NCBI RefSeq assembly: GCF_001724135.1
Contig: NZ_MEDS01000001.1
Coordinates: 62,001 to 126,000, forward strand
Source of the DNA: Comamonas sp. SCN 65-56
Lineage (GTDB): Bacteria > Pseudomonadota > Gammaproteobacteria > Burkholderiales > Burkholderiaceae_C
Direction: 5' to 3'
Length of the DNA: 64,000 nucleotides
The notes beneath the pieces are model-generated. The model ran no database searches and was not told where the DNA came from. It saw nothing but the letters and a program-made list of their open reading frames with translations. Positions 1 through 9,139 of this stretch are shown piece after piece. Every line of letters starts with the position of its first letter. Position 1 is the first letter of the stretch. A program made the translations under genes and the position numbers.

Positions 1-1
1 C

Positions 2-721
2 GGGGGCTGGGCGTCGCTGCTGGCGGGGCAGGGCGTGGAAGTGGCGCCGCTCAAGAGCGCGAACTGCGGCTTTGACGTGCGCCGCCCGGATGGCGCGATC
101 GGGTGGTCGCCATACTTCATCGAGCACTTTGCCGGGCAGCCGTTCAAGACGGTGGCGCTGCGCTTTGCCGATTTTGAGCGGCGCGGCGAGTTCGTCGTGA
201 CCGAGACGGGCATCGAGGGCAGCCTGATTTACGCCGCCTCGGCGCCGCTGCGCGATGCGATTTCGGCGCAGGGCAGCGCGGCCATGCATGTTGATCTGTT
301 GCCGGACCACACGAGCGAGCAGGTGCGCGCCGCCGTGCTGCGCCCGCGCGGCGCGCGCAGCCTGGCGAGCCACCTCAAGGGGCAGCTGGGGCTGCACGGC
401 ATCAAGATGGCGCTGTTGCACGAATGTCTGGGCCGCGATGGCGTGCACGACGTGGAGCTGCTGGCGCGCACCATCAAGGCGGTACCCATCGTGCTCGCGG
501 CACCGCGCCCGGTGGAGGAGGCAATCAGCACGGCGGGCGGCGTGGCGTTCGAGGCACTGGATGAACACCTGATGCTGCGCGCGCTGCCGGGGGTGTTTTG
601 CGCCGGCGAGATGCTCGATTGGGAAGCGCCCACCGGCGGCTATCTGCTGACGGCCAGCTTGGCGACCGGGCTGGCCGCGGGGCGCGGCGCGGGGCGCTGG
701 TTGCGCTCGGCTGCGGGTTGA
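2..721 (+). CDS. HI0933/TIGR03862-type flavoprotein, 3' part
   Basis: This is the C-terminal 239 residues of an NAD(P)/FAD-dependent oxidoreductase of the HI0933/BaiN family, closest to the TIGR03862 subgroup. The frame is open to the left edge, so the start and the N-terminal FAD-binding Rossmann motif lie outside the window. The first visible residues (GGWASLLAGQGVEVAPLKSAN) and the C-terminal FAD contact segment (GVFCAGEMLDWEAPTGGYLL, residues about 192-211 of the visible part) are typical of the subgroup. Substrate is unknown for this family. No partner gene follows on this strand; the next gene, cheV, has its own promoter-like sequence. Confidence 0.8.
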   Translation, partial: GGWASLLAGQGVEVAPLKSANCGFDVRRPDGAIGWSPYFIEHFAGQPFKTVALRFADFERRGEFVVTETGIEGSLIYAASAPLRDAISAQGSAAMHVDLLPDHTSEQVRAAVLRPRGARSLASHLKGQLGLHGIKMALLHECLGRDGVHDVELLARTIKAVPIVLAAPRPVEEAISTAGGVAFEALDEHLMLRALPGVFCAGEMLDWEAPTGGYLLTASLATGLAAGRGAGRWLRSAAG

Positions 722-750
722 TCGCGCGGGCGTTGTGTGGCTGAAACACG

Positions 751-778
751 TTCCAACCAGGCCGCGCCAGCTTATAGA
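751..778 (+). promoter_or_regulatory. possible sigma70 promoter for cheV
   Basis: TTCCAA at 751-756 and TATAGA at 773-778 are separated by 16 bases, about 45 bases before the cheV start. The -10 element matches well and the -35 poorly. GGAGGA at 809-814 serves as ribosome binding site for cheV. Confidence 0.4.
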
Positions 779-822
779 ATGACCGAATACCGCGCTGCAC
801 CCGGCGCCGGAGGACCTTCACC

Positions 823-1800
823 ATGGCGAAACCACAATCCGAAGTCGATGAACGCACCAACCTCGTCGGCTCGAACAAGTTCGAGATGCTCATGTTTCGC
901 CTAGGCAAGGACAACGCCCTGGGTCAGTCCGAGCTGTTCGGCATCAACGTGTTCAAGATCCGCGAGATCATGGCCATGCCGCAAATCACGCCGGTGGTGG
1001 GGGCGGACAAGCTTTCGCTGGGTGTGGTGAACCTGCGCGGGCAGGTGATTCCGGTGTTTGACTTGCCCACCATCGTCGGCTGCAAGCCCGAGACCGGGCT
1101 CAACATCCTGCTGGTGACGGAGTACGCGCGCTCGGTGCAGGCCTTTGCTGTGGAGTCCGTCGAAGACATTGCGCGCCTGAACTGGAGCCAGGTGATTCCG
1201 GCCGAGGCCAGCGGCAACGCCAAGTCGATGGTGACGAGTTTTGCGCGGCTTGATCCGGATGCCAATGGCAAGCAGCAGCTGGCGCAGGTGCTGGATGTGG
1301 AGGCGATTGTCCAGATGGTCACGCCGGAAAGCGACCGGCACAAGGTGGAGGGCAAGAAGCTCGGCTCCAAGCTGCAGATGCGCGGCGATGCCATCGTGCT
1401 GGCGGCCGATGATTCGTTTGTGGCGCGCTCGCTGCTGGAGCAGGAGCTCAAGGCGCTGTCGGCATCCTACGAAATCGTGAAATCCGGCAAGGAAGCCTGG
1501 GAGCGGCTCAATGCGCTGTTCGAGGTGGCCGAGGAAGAGGGCAAGAGCATTTTTGACAAGGTTGGCCTGGTGCTGACCGACCTGGAAATGCCGGAGATGG
1601 ACGGCTTTACGCTCACGCGCAACATCAAGCAGGATCCGCGCTTTGCGCGGCTGCCGGTGCTGATCCACTCCTCGCTCTCGGGCACGACCAACGAGGACCT
1701 GGTGCGCAAGGTGGGGGCGAACGGCTATGTGGCCAAGTTCGAGGCCACCGAGCTGGCCAACGCCATTCGCGGCGCGGTGGCCAGCACGGCGCCTGCCTGA
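823..1800 (+). CDS. cheV: CheV-type chemotaxis coupling protein (CheW-receiver fusion)
   Basis: A 325-residue cytoplasmic protein with an N-terminal CheW domain (about residues 15-160) and a C-terminal response-regulator receiver domain (about 185-320). In the receiver, the acidic pair is in AADDSF, the predicted phospho-acceptor is Asp253 in LTDLEMPEMDG, and the conserved lysine is Lys305 in AKFEA. Proteins of this architecture couple chemoreceptors to CheA and are tuned by phosphorylation. The gene stands alone rather than in a che cluster. The start has a good upstream GGAGGA. It converges with fabI, with only 7 bases between the two stops. Confidence 0.92.
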   Translation: MAKPQSEVDERTNLVGSNKFEMLMFRLGKDNALGQSELFGINVFKIREIMAMPQITPVVGADKLSLGVVNLRGQVIPVFDLPTIVGCKPETGLNILLVTEYARSVQAFAVESVEDIARLNWSQVIPAEASGNAKSMVTSFARLDPDANGKQQLAQVLDVEAIVQMVTPESDRHKVEGKKLGSKLQMRGDAIVLAADDSFVARSLLEQELKALSASYEIVKSGKEAWERLNALFEVAEEEGKSIFDKVGLVLTDLEMPEMDGFTLTRNIKQDPRFARLPVLIHSSLSGTTNEDLVRKVGANGYVAKFEATELANAIRGAVASTAPA

Positions 1801-1807
1801 CCGGGGC

Positions 1808-2608
1808 CTACACCTGGTCGGCCGAGAGCCCGGCCGTCTGGCTGAAGCCGGCATCCACGTAGGTGATTTCGGCCGTCACGCCACTGGCCAGGTTGCTCAG
1901 CAAAAAGGCCGCGACGTTGCCCACGTCTTCAATGGTGACGTTGCGCCGCAGCGGCGCGGCATCGGCTACGCGGCCCAGCAGTTTGCCGAAATCCTTGATG
2001 CCGCTGGCCGCCAGCGTCTTGATCGGGCCGGCGGAAATGCCGTTCACGCGAATCGCGCGGCCATCCGGTGTCCGGCCCATGGCTTCGGCCAGGTAGCGCA
2101 CGCTGGCCTCCAGGCTGGCCTTGGCCAGGCCCATGGTGTTGTAGTTGGGAATGCTGCGCAGCGCGCCCAGGTAGGTCAGCGTGAGCAGCGCCGACTGGTC
2201 GTTCAGGTAGGGCAGTGCCCCCTTGGCCAGGGCGGCAAAGCTGTAGGCGCTGATGTCGTGCGCGATGCGGAAGTTCTCGCGCGAGAGGCCGTCAAAGAAG
2301 TTGCCGGCAATCGCTTCGCGCGGCGCGAAACCGATCGAATGCACCAGGCCGTCAAACTGGCCCCAGGCGGCGTGCAGATCGGTGAACAGCTGGTCGATCT
2401 GCGCATCGTCGCCGACGTCGCAGTCGAACACCAGCTTGGAATCAAATTCCGCGGCAAATTCGGTGATGCGATCCTTGAAGCGCTCGCCGACGTAGCTGAA
2501 CGCCAGTTCTGCCCCCTGCTGGTGGCAGGCGCGGGCGATGCCGTAGGCGATCGAGCGGTTGGACAGCACGCCGGTGATGAGCAGTTTCTTGCCTGCGAGA
2601 AAACCCAT
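1808..2608 (-). CDS. fabI: enoyl-[acyl-carrier-protein] reductase (NADH), FabI
   Basis: A 266-residue short-chain dehydrogenase that reduces trans-2-enoyl-ACP in the last step of each fatty-acid elongation cycle. The FabI glycine-rich NAD-binding segment ([15 protein letters not shown], residues 11-25) is present, and the catalytic residues fall at the E. coli numbering: Tyr146 (LTY), Tyr156 (PNY) and Lys163 (GLAKAS). The ATG at 2608 is chosen because AGGAG lies just upstream on the minus strand and the protein then begins at the family's usual MGFL; an upstream in-frame start would add 29 unrelated residues. It is divergent from yejA, 29 bases away. Confidence 0.97.
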   Translation of the reverse strand: MGFLAGKKLLITGVLSNRSIAYGIARACHQQGAELAFSYVGERFKDRITEFAAEFDSKLVFDCDVGDDAQIDQLFTDLHAAWGQFDGLVHSIGFAPREAIAGNFFDGLSRENFRIAHDISAYSFAALAKGALPYLNDQSALLTLTYLGALRSIPNYNTMGLAKASLEASVRYLAEAMGRTPDGRAIRVNGISAGPIKTLAASGIKDFGKLLGRVADAAPLRRNVTIEDVGNVAAFLLSNLASGVTAEITYVDAGFSQTAGLSADQV

Positions 2609-2637
2609 TGTTGTTCTCCTGAATCGAACCGAAGGTA

Positions 2638-4452
2638 ATGCAGAATTGTCGCATGCAAGGTTTGCGGCTGTTCCTTCTTTTGGCGGCGCTGGCACTGGCG
2701 CTGCCCGCGCGTGCCGACTACGCCTATGCGCTCTGGGGCGACGTGAAGGAGCCCGCCGATTTCACCCATTTCCCCTATGTGAACCCGGATGCGCCCAAGG
2801 GCGGCCTGCTGCGCCTGGTGAGCAATTCGCGCGCCTCCACCTTCGACAAATACAACCCGTTCACCATCCGCGGTAGCGCGCCGGCCTATTTGTCGGCGCT
2901 GATGTTCGACACGCTGCTGACCGGCTCGCTCGATGAAACCGCCACCGGCTACGGCCTGCTGGCCGAGGACGTGAGCGTGGCGCCGGATGGGCTGTCGGCC
3001 ACCTTTCGCTTGCGTAGCGGGGCGCGTTTTCACGACGGCAAGCCGGTCACCGCCGAGGATGTGAAGCACAGCTACGACACGCTCGTCGGCCCCTACGTCT
3101 CGCCCGGCTACAAGACCATGCTCTACGAGGTGGCCGGCTGTGACGTGATCGACGCGCGCACCGTGCGCTTTCGCTTCAAGGCGCCCAATCGCGAGTTGCC
3201 GCTGACCGTGGGCGGCCTGCCCATCTTCAGCCGCGATTGGGGTGCGGGCAAGCCCTTTGACCAGGTGGTGATGGACACGCCCATCGGCAGCGGCCCGTAC
3301 AAGATCGGCCCGGTCAATTTCGGCAAGGACATCACCTATGTGCTCGACCCTCACTATTGGGCGCGCGACCTGCCGGTGCGAAAGGGCACGGCCAATTTCG
3401 GCCGCATCGAAGTCAAGATCTACAAGGACAACACCGCGCGCCTGGAGGCGCTGAAGGCAGGCGAGTTCGATCTGATGCGCTTTTTCAGCGCCGGCGACTG
3501 GGCGCGGCGCGTCAATGGCAAGCGCTTCGATACCGGCGAGCTTGTCAAGGCCGAGTTCAGGCACAAGCTCCCCACCGGCTTTCAGAGTTATGTCCTCAAC
3601 ACCCGCCGCCCGCTGTTGCAAGACCGGCGCGTGCGCGAGGCGCTGGGCCTGGCCTTTGACTATGAATGGATGAACCGCCAACTGTTCTACGGGGCCTATC
3701 AGCGCGTGCACGGCCTGTTTGGCAATACCCGCTGCGAAACCAACGGTGAACCAACGGCGGCCGAACTGGCCTTGCTCGATCCCTGGCGCGCCGAGCTGCC
3801 CAAGGCCGCTTTTGGCCCCATGGTGCTGCCGCCGGTGACCGAAAGCCCGATGGTGCTGCGCGAGCATTTGCGGCGCGCCCAGCAACTCTTGAAGCAAGCG
3901 GGCTGGGCGGTGCAGGACGGCGTGCTCAAGAACGCGCAGGGCGAGCCCTTCGTGCTCGAATACATGGACAGCAGCGAAGGCGGCGTGCGCACCATCTTCG
4001 CGTGGCAGCGCAACCTGGCCAAACTGGGTATCGTGCTCAAGTTCCGCTCGGTCGATTTCGCGCTCTACCAGCAGCGGCTGCAGAAGTTTGATTTCGACAT
4101 CACCACCATCGCTTTTCAGGGCACGAACAATCCGGGGCAGGAGTTTGCCGACCTGTTTGGCAGCAAGGCGGCCGACCAGGAGGACTCGGGCAACTTCGCC
4201 GGCGTCAAGAACCCGGCGGTGGACGCGATGATCCAGGCCATGGTCTCGGCCAAGTCGCTGCAGCAGATGCTGCCTGCCTGCCATGCGCTCGATCGCATCA
4301 TGGCCGCCGAGTACTACCTGATCCCGCAATGGTCGGCCAGCACGCACCGCATGGTGTATGACGGCTGGCGCCTGGCCAAACCCGATGTGGTGCCGCCGTA
4401 TTCACCCGGAGAGATGTGGGTGGTGGATACCTGGTGGTCAAAAAAACCATAG
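2638..4452 (+). CDS. yejA: peptide ABC transporter substrate-binding protein, YejA-like
   Basis: A periplasmic solute-binding protein of family 5 (SBP_bac_5), 604 residues, matching the length of E. coli YejA, which delivers oligopeptides to the YejBEF importer. A hydrophobic signal peptide ends in LPARADYAY near residue 31. An alternative ATG at 2653 would remove five residues and leave the signal peptide intact. The gene leads the order yejA-yejB-(toxin-antitoxin)-yejE-yejF. Its TAG stop codon lies inside an interspersed repeat copy that starts just before it, so the last residues (KKP) come from the repeat rather than the family. Confidence 0.9.
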   Translation: MQNCRMQGLRLFLLLAALALALPARADYAYALWGDVKEPADFTHFPYVNPDAPKGGLLRLVSNSRASTFDKYNPFTIRGSAPAYLSALMFDTLLTGSLDETATGYGLLAEDVSVAPDGLSATFRLRSGARFHDGKPVTAEDVKHSYDTLVGPYVSPGYKTMLYEVAGCDVIDARTVRFRFKAPNRELPLTVGGLPIFSRDWGAGKPFDQVVMDTPIGSGPYKIGPVNFGKDITYVLDPHYWARDLPVRKGTANFGRIEVKIYKDNTARLEALKAGEFDLMRFFSAGDWARRVNGKRFDTGELVKAEFRHKLPTGFQSYVLNTRRPLLQDRRVREALGLAFDYEWMNRQLFYGAYQRVHGLFGNTRCETNGEPTAAELALLDPWRAELPKAAFGPMVLPPVTESPMVLREHLRRAQQLLKQAGWAVQDGVLKNAQGEPFVLEYMDSSEGGVRTIFAWQRNLAKLGIVLKFRSVDFALYQQRLQKFDFDITTIAFQGTNNPGQEFADLFGSKAADQEDSGNFAGVKNPAVDAMIQAMVSAKSLQQMLPACHALDRIMAAEYYLIPQWSASTHRMVYDGWRLAKPDVVPPYSPGEMWVVDTWWSKKP

Positions 4453-4495
4453 CTGTTTGCGTATTTTGGATAAGCGTTACAACCTGATTTGATTC
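4443..4495 (+). repeat. REP-like interspersed repeat, copy 1 (yejA-yejB gap)
   Basis: The copy reads CCATAGCTGTTTGCGTATTT then GGATAAGCGTTACAACC, and matches the reverse complement of the copy at 43858-43904 (CCATAGCTTCTGACGCTTGC then TGCACAAGCGTTACAGCC). It covers the yejA stop codon and most of the yejA-yejB spacer. Confidence 0.7.
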
Positions 4496-4515
4496 AAATT
4501 CAATGCCTTGATGCC

Positions 4516-5553
4516 ATGACCGCCTACATCCTCAAGCGCATCCTGCTCATGCTGCCGACGCTGCTGGGCGTGCTGCTGCTCACCTTCGTGGTGATCCAGT
4601 TCGTGCCCGGCGGCCCGGTGGAGCAATATCTGGCGGAAGCCAAGGCCGGGATGGCGGGCCATGGCGGCGGCGGAGAGGGCGCGGGCATGGCGTATCGCGG
4701 CGCGCAGGGGGTGGACTCGCAGCGCCTGGCGCAGATCAAGAAGCTCTACGGCTTTGACGAGCCGGCGCACGTGCGGTTTTTCAAGATGCTGGGCCAGTTC
4801 GCGCGCTTCGATCTTGGGCGCAGTTTTTTCCAGAACAAGGACGTGTGGCAGCTCATCAAGGAGAAGATGCCGGTCTCGATCAGCCTGGGGCTGTGGACGT
4901 TTTTCATCAGCTACCTCGTCGCCGTGCCGCTGGGCGTGGCCAAGGCGGTGCGCGCGGGCTCGCGCTTCGATCTGGCGACCACCGTGCTGATCCTCATCGG
5001 CTACGCGATTCCGGGTTTTGTGCTGGGTCTGGCGCTGCTTGTCGTCTTTGGCGGGCAGTTGCAGTGGTTTCCGCTGCGCGGGCTCACGTCCAGCAACTGG
5101 GAGTCCTTGGGCTGGGGTGCGCGCATCGTCGATTACCTCTGGCACATCACGCTGCCGGTGATTGCGATGGTGGCGGGCAGCTTTGCCGTCACCGCGATGC
5201 TGACCAAGAACGCGTTCCTGGAGGAAATCCGCAAGCAGTATGTGCTCACCGCGCGCGCCAAGGGTTTGAGTGAGCGCCAGGTGCTCTACAAGCACGTGTT
5301 TCGCAATGCCCTGATTCCCATCGTCACCGGCTTTCCCTCGGCCTTCATCGGCGCGTTCTTCACCGGCTCGCTCCTGATCGAGACGCTGTTCTCGCTCGAC
5401 GGGCTGGGTCTGCTGAGCTATGAGAGCGTGATCCGGCGCGATTACCCGGTGGTGCTGGGCACGCTCTATCTTTTCACGCTGATCGGGCTCTTCACCAAGC
5501 TGATTTCCGACCTGTGCTACGTCTGGGTTGATCCACGGGTGAAGTTTGATTGA
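4516..5553 (+). CDS. yejB: peptide ABC transporter permease, YejB-like
   Basis: A 345-residue inner-membrane permease of the binding-protein-dependent type (BPD_transp_1). The first membrane segment is at residues 7-30 (LLMLPTLLGVLLLTFVVIQF), and a further group of segments lies in the C-terminal two thirds. The EAA-type cytoplasmic loop contacting the ATPase is visible as TARAKGLSERQVLYKHVFRNAL near residue 250. The ATG at 4516 is preferred over an in-frame TTG at 4489 because MTAYILKR is the usual YejB start; no strong ribosome binding site is seen for either. Its partner yejE lies beyond the inserted toxin-antitoxin pair. Confidence 0.9.
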   Translation: MTAYILKRILLMLPTLLGVLLLTFVVIQFVPGGPVEQYLAEAKAGMAGHGGGGEGAGMAYRGAQGVDSQRLAQIKKLYGFDEPAHVRFFKMLGQFARFDLGRSFFQNKDVWQLIKEKMPVSISLGLWTFFISYLVAVPLGVAKAVRAGSRFDLATTVLILIGYAIPGFVLGLALLVVFGGQLQWFPLRGLTSSNWESLGWGARIVDYLWHITLPVIAMVAGSFAVTAMLTKNAFLEEIRKQYVLTARAKGLSERQVLYKHVFRNALIPIVTGFPSAFIGAFFTGSLLIETLFSLDGLGLLSYESVIRRDYPVVLGTLYLFTLIGLFTKLISDLCYVWVDPRVKFD

Positions 5554-5590
5554 CTGAATGCGCGAGATGGAACCCAGCAAACAGATGGTT

Positions 5591-5609
5591 TGTCATACAA
5601 TGCATGACA
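5591..5609. promoter_or_regulatory. operator-like palindrome before the antitoxin gene
   Basis: The inverted repeat TGTCAT-N7-ATGACA overlaps a -10-like TACAAT (5596-5601) and lies 22 bases before the antitoxin start. This position fits autoregulation by a ribbon-helix-helix antitoxin. The antitoxin ribosome binding site AAGGAG is at 5618-5623. Confidence 0.55.
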
Positions 5610-5630
5610 TTTATTTCAAGGAGCCTCACC

Positions 5631-5948
5631 ATGCGCGTCAACGCACGTTTCGAGGGTGACGCCGAACAGCAGCTCAACTATTTGGCCGAGGCCACCGGTT
5701 TGGGCGTGAGCGAGGTGCTGCGCACCAGCGTGCAGCATTACTACGACCAGTGGCGCGCGCGCCGCAGCGGCCTCACGCATTTCACAGCCTTCATCGGCAA
5801 GGGCCGCAGCGGCCGCAGCGATGTGGCGGGCAGCTACAAGGCACGCCTGGCCGAGGGTTGGGCGGCCAAGCACCAGGGCCGCACGCCAGCAGTGCATGAG
5901 CCCACGCCGCCATACGCCGGCGCTGAATCCGACAAGGGCGGCGCGTGA
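5631..5948 (+). CDS. ribbon-helix-helix antitoxin of a VapBC-like pair
   Basis: A 105-residue protein whose N-terminal 45 residues (MRVNARFEGDAEQQLNYLAE followed by ATGLGVSEVLRTSV) have the strand-helix-helix pattern of CopG/MetJ-type antitoxins. The longer C-terminal tail is polar and probably binds the toxin. It ends in GTGA, shared with the GTG start of the PIN gene, so the two are translationally coupled. A palindrome just upstream suggests self-repression. The pair interrupts the yejABEF operon in the same orientation, which is unusual. Confidence 0.75.
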   Translation: MRVNARFEGDAEQQLNYLAEATGLGVSEVLRTSVQHYYDQWRARRSGLTHFTAFIGKGRSGRSDVAGSYKARLAEGWAAKHQGRTPAVHEPTPPYAGAESDKGGA

Positions 5949-6373
5949 TCCTTGCCGACGCCGGTTTTTTCTACGCACTGGCCGATGCCGATGACGCTTG
6001 GCACGCGCGCGCCGTGCAGGCGCTGCACACGCAGGAAGAGGGCTGGATCACCACCTGGCCGGTGCTGACCGAGGCCACGCATTTGATTGCGCGCTGGATA
6101 GGCGTTGATGCCGCGCATGCCCTGGTGCGTGACGTGGCCGCAGGCGGCATCGCCGTCTGGCAGTGGGACGCGCCGCAAACCGAGCGGCTGGCGCACTTGA
6201 TGCAGCGCTACGCCAGCCTGCCCATGGACCTGGCCGATGGCTCGCTGGTGCTGCTGGCCGAGCATCTGGGGCATGGGCGCATCCTGACGACCGATGAGCG
6301 CGACTTTGGCGCCTATCGGTTCAAGAACCACGCGCCGTTTCAGAACTTGTTGGCGGGAGACGTGGATGCCTGA
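5945..6373 (+). CDS. PIN-domain toxin (VapC-like ribonuclease)
   Basis: A 142-residue single PIN domain. The expected acidic metal-binding residues are present: Asp5 (ILADAG), Glu43 (LTEATH), Asp98 (LADGSL) and Asp117 (TTDERDF). PIN toxins cleave RNA with Mg or Mn. The GTG start overlaps the antitoxin stop by four bases. Its last codons contain the ribosome binding site (GGGAGA, 6355-6360) and the ATG of yejE, so the toxin and the transporter permease overlap by eight bases. Toxin activity is inferred from family and context; the RNA target cannot be read from sequence. Confidence 0.8.
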   Translation: MILADAGFFYALADADDAWHARAVQALHTQEEGWITTWPVLTEATHLIARWIGVDAAHALVRDVAAGGIAVWQWDAPQTERLAHLMQRYASLPMDLADGSLVLLAEHLGHGRILTTDERDFGAYRFKNHAPFQNLLAGDVDA

Positions 6374-7409
6374 AGCACCGGCGGTGAGTCTCTCACCCAC
6401 CCGCCGCGCCTGGCAGCGCTTCAAGCGCAACCGGCTGGGCTACTGGAGCCTGATTGTCTTTTGCGTGCTCACGCTCGTCAGCCTGGGCGCGGAGCTGGTG
6501 AGCAACGATCGCCCGCTGATCGTGCACTACCACGGACAAAACTACTTTCCGATGCTGCACGACTACCCCGAGACCACATTCGGTGGGGATTTTTCGACGC
6601 CGGCGGATTATCTTGACCCCTATGTGCGCCAGCGCATCACCGAGGGCGGCAACTGGGCGCTGTACACCGTGAACCCCTACGGCGCCAACACGCTGAACTA
6701 CTTTGCCCAATCGCCCAATCCGTCCGGCCCCTCGCGCGACAACTGGCTGGGCACGGACGACCGCGGGCGCGACCTGCTGGCGCAGCTGATCTACGGCTTT
6801 CGCGTCAGCGTGCTGTTCGGCCTGGCGCTGACGGCAGTCGGCGTGGTGCTGGGCATCATCGCCGGGGCGGTCCAGGGCTTTTTCGGCGGCAAGATCGATC
6901 TCGCGTTCCAGCGTTTCATCGAAATCTGGGGCTCGATGCCCGAGCTGTACCTGCTCATCATCTTCAGCGCCATCTTCGCGCCCAGCATCACGCTGCTGCT
7001 GCTGCTGCTGTCGCTGTTTGGCTGGATGGGCCTGTCGGATTACGTGCGCGCCGAGTTCCTGCGCAACCGCCAGCTCGACTACGTCAAGGCGGCGCGCGCG
7101 CTGGGGGTGAAAAGCGGCGCGATCATGTGGCGCCACATCCTGCCCAATTCCATGGTGCCGGTCGTCACCTTCCTGCCGTTTCGCATGAGCGGGGCGATTC
7201 TGGCGCTGACCTCGCTCGATTTTCTCGGTCTCGGCGTGCCCCCTGGCACGCCCAGCCTGGGCGAGTTGTTGAGCCAGGGCAAAAACAACATCGATGCCTG
7301 GTGGATTTCCATCTTCACCTTTGCGGTGCTGGTGGTCACGCTTCTGCTGCTCACCTTCATGGGTGATGCGCTGCGCGATGCGCTCGACCCGCGAAAGGCC
7401 GACCAATGA
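6366..7409 (+). CDS. yejE: peptide ABC transporter permease, YejE-like
   Basis: A 347-residue inner-membrane permease, close in length to E. coli YejE. It has one N-terminal membrane segment (YWSLIVFCVLTLVSLGAELV, residues 26-45), a large periplasmic loop, then the BPD_transp_1 core with the ATPase-contact loop VKAARALGVKSGAIMWRHIL near residue 245. The ATG at 6366 has a good ribosome binding site inside the preceding toxin gene and gives the family start. It overlaps yejF by ATGA. The promoter-proximal yejAB genes are separated from it by the toxin-antitoxin pair, so its expression may depend partly on that pair's promoter. Confidence 0.92.
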   Translation: MPEAPAVSLSPTRRAWQRFKRNRLGYWSLIVFCVLTLVSLGAELVSNDRPLIVHYHGQNYFPMLHDYPETTFGGDFSTPADYLDPYVRQRITEGGNWALYTVNPYGANTLNYFAQSPNPSGPSRDNWLGTDDRGRDLLAQLIYGFRVSVLFGLALTAVGVVLGIIAGAVQGFFGGKIDLAFQRFIEIWGSMPELYLLIIFSAIFAPSITLLLLLLSLFGWMGLSDYVRAEFLRNRQLDYVKAARALGVKSGAIMWRHILPNSMVPVVTFLPFRMSGAILALTSLDFLGLGVPPGTPSLGELLSQGKNNIDAWWISIFTFAVLVVTLLLLTFMGDALRDALDPRKADQ

Positions 7410-9010
7410 GCGCGCCCGTACTGCTGCAGGTGTCCGGCCTGCGTGTGCGCTTTGGCGACAAAGAGGTCGTGCACGGCGTGGATTTCGAGATCCGTGCGGG
7501 CGAAAAGTTTGCACTGGTGGGCGAATCAGGATCGGGCAAGACGGTGAGCGCGCTCTCGCTGCTGCGCCTGGCGGGTGAGGCGCACATCTCCGGCCAGGCG
7601 CTGCTGAATGGGCGAGACCTGCTGCAACTCTCTGAGCGCGAATTGCGCGGCGTGCGCGGGAGTAGCGTGGCCATGATTTTCCAGGAGCCCATGACGGCGC
7701 TCAACCCCTTGATGACGGTGGGCGCGCAGGTGGCTGAAGTCTTGATGCTGAAACAGGCTCTGACGCGCGCCCAATCAGCGCAGACAGCTATCGAATTGCT
7801 GGCAAGCACAGGCATCCCCGAGCCTGCGCGGCGCGCTGCCAGCTTTCCGCACCAGATGTCTGGCGGACAGCGCCAGCGCGCCATGATTGCCATGGCGCTG
7901 GCCAGCCGTCCCAAGCTGCTGCTGGCCGACGAGCCGACGACGGCGCTGGACGTGACGCTGCGCGGCCAGATTCTTGAGCTGCTGTCTGATCTGCAGCGCC
8001 AGACCGGCATGGCGGTGCTGCTCATCACGCACGACCTGCTCATGGTGCGCCGCTTTGCCGATCGCGTTGCGGTGATGGAGCAGGGGCATCTGGTGGAGGG
8101 GGGCAGTACGGCGCAGATTTTTGATGCGCCGGAGCATCTCTATACCCGCCGGCTCATCGCCAGCACACCGCAGCGCGACGTGGTGGAAGGGGCGCTGGGT
8201 GGCGAGATCGCGGTGCAGGCCCGGGGGCTGAGGGTGGCGTACCCGGTGCCCTTGCCGGGCGTGCGCGGCTGGTTTCGCAAAGGGGAGTTCGTTGCGGTCA
8301 AGGGGGCGGATTTCCAGATTCCGGTGGGGCGCACGCTCGGTATCGTGGGCGAATCCGGCTCGGGCAAGTCCACGCTCGCGCAGGCGCTGCTGGGGCTGCT
8401 GCCCAGCACCGGCACCCTGCAGGTGGCAGGCGATCAATGGCACCCGCCCGCGCAGCACAACAGTGCGCACAACCAGGCCTTGCGCCGGCGCGTGCAGGTG
8501 GTGTTCCAGGATCCGTTTTCGTCGCTCTCGCCCCGTCTGACGGTGGAGGAAATCGTCGGCGAGGGGCTCAAGGTGCATGTGCCTGAACTTTCTGAAGCCG
8601 AGCGCCGCACCCGCGCGCTGGCGATGCTCGCCGACGTCGGCCTGGCAGAGGCGCAGTTTCCCGGGTTGCTCGCGCGCTATCCGCACGAGTTTTCCGGCGG
8701 CCAGCGCCAGCGCATTGCGGTGGCGCGCGCGCTCATCGTCGAGCCCGAGCTGCTGGTGCTGGACGAGCCGACGAGTGCGCTGGACGTGACCATCCAGCAG
8801 CAGGTGCTGCAACTGCTGCAGCGCCTGCAGAAGGAGCGGGGGCTGGCCTATTTACTCATCACGCACGATGTCGCCGTGGTGCGCGCGATGGCGCATGAGG
8901 TCATCGTCATGAAGGATGGCGAGGTGCTCGAATCGGGCGGATGCAATGAGGTGCTTGGCCAGCCGCGCAACCCCTACACCCGGCGCCTGGTGGAGGCCGC
9001 GGCGGCGTGA
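7406..9010 (+). CDS. yejF: peptide ABC transporter ATP-binding protein, YejF-like (double ATPase)
   Basis: A 534-residue fusion of two ABC ATPase domains that powers the YejBE permease. Each half has a Walker A (GESGSGKT, Lys45 and Lys321), a signature (MSGGQRQR and FSGGQRQR) and a Walker B followed by DEPT. The ATG overlaps the yejE stop by four bases. Bases 7742-7802, encoding about KQALTRAQSAQTAIELL in the first helical subdomain, resemble the interspersed repeat seen elsewhere in the window, yet the frame and domain length are kept. Confidence 0.95.
   Translation: MSAPVLLQVSGLRVRFGDKEVVHGVDFEIRAGEKFALVGESGSGKTVSALSLLRLAGEAHISGQALLNGRDLLQLSERELRGVRGSSVAMIFQEPMTALNPLMTVGAQVAEVLMLKQALTRAQSAQTAIELLASTGIPEPARRAASFPHQMSGGQRQRAMIAMALASRPKLLLADEPTTALDVTLRGQILELLSDLQRQTGMAVLLITHDLLMVRRFADRVAVMEQGHLVEGGSTAQIFDAPEHLYTRRLIASTPQRDVVEGALGGEIAVQARGLRVAYPVPLPGVRGWFRKGEFVAVKGADFQIPVGRTLGIVGESGSGKSTLAQALLGLLPSTGTLQVAGDQWHPPAQHNSAHNQALRRRVQVVFQDPFSSLSPRLTVEEIVGEGLKVHVPELSEAERRTRALAMLADVGLAEAQFPGLLARYPHEFSGGQRQRIAVARALIVEPELLVLDEPTSALDVTIQQQVLQLLQRLQKERGLAYLLITHDVAVVRAMAHEVIVMKDGEVLESGGCNEVLGQPRNPYTRRLVEAAAA
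7742..7802 (-). repeat. REP-like interspersed repeat, copy 2 (inside yejF)
   Basis: On the minus strand this stretch reads CGATAGCTGTCTGCGCTGAT followed by TGGGCGCGCGTCAGAGCCTG, which follows the repeat pattern ATAGCTG-CTGACGCTTG-spacer-CAAGCGTCAGAGCC. It is embedded in the helical subdomain of the first ATPase and is in frame. The match is weaker than those of the intergenic copies. Confidence 0.45.
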
Positions 9011-9019
9011 ATTCCGGCG

Positions 9020-9139
9020 TCAGTGCGCCGGTGCGATCTCGGTCACGATGAGCGCGCCATTGATCTTCTCGGTGTGAAAACGCACCTTGGCGCCCGCCTT
9101 CAGATCGCCCAGCAGTGCCGGGTTACGGTTGTTGGTGCG
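9020..9139 (-). pseudogene. C-terminal remnant of a CusF-type copper-binding protein
   Basis: Directly after the stop codon of the neighbouring universal stress gene, the same minus-strand frame continues for 39 residues to a new stop. The text NPALLGDLKAGAKVRF followed by HTEKINGALIVTEIAPAH is the C-terminal half of a CusF-family periplasmic copper-binding domain (family pattern: DLKxGDKVRFxxEKxxGAxxVTxIE). There is no start codon, signal peptide or metal-binding N-terminal half, so this is a remnant left by a deletion or rearrangement next to the stress gene. Confidence 0.6.

Noticed and set aside
2203-4347. Minus-strand open frame antisense to yejA (714 codons)
   Set aside because: It also overlaps fabI and contains part of it in a wrong frame; not a gene.
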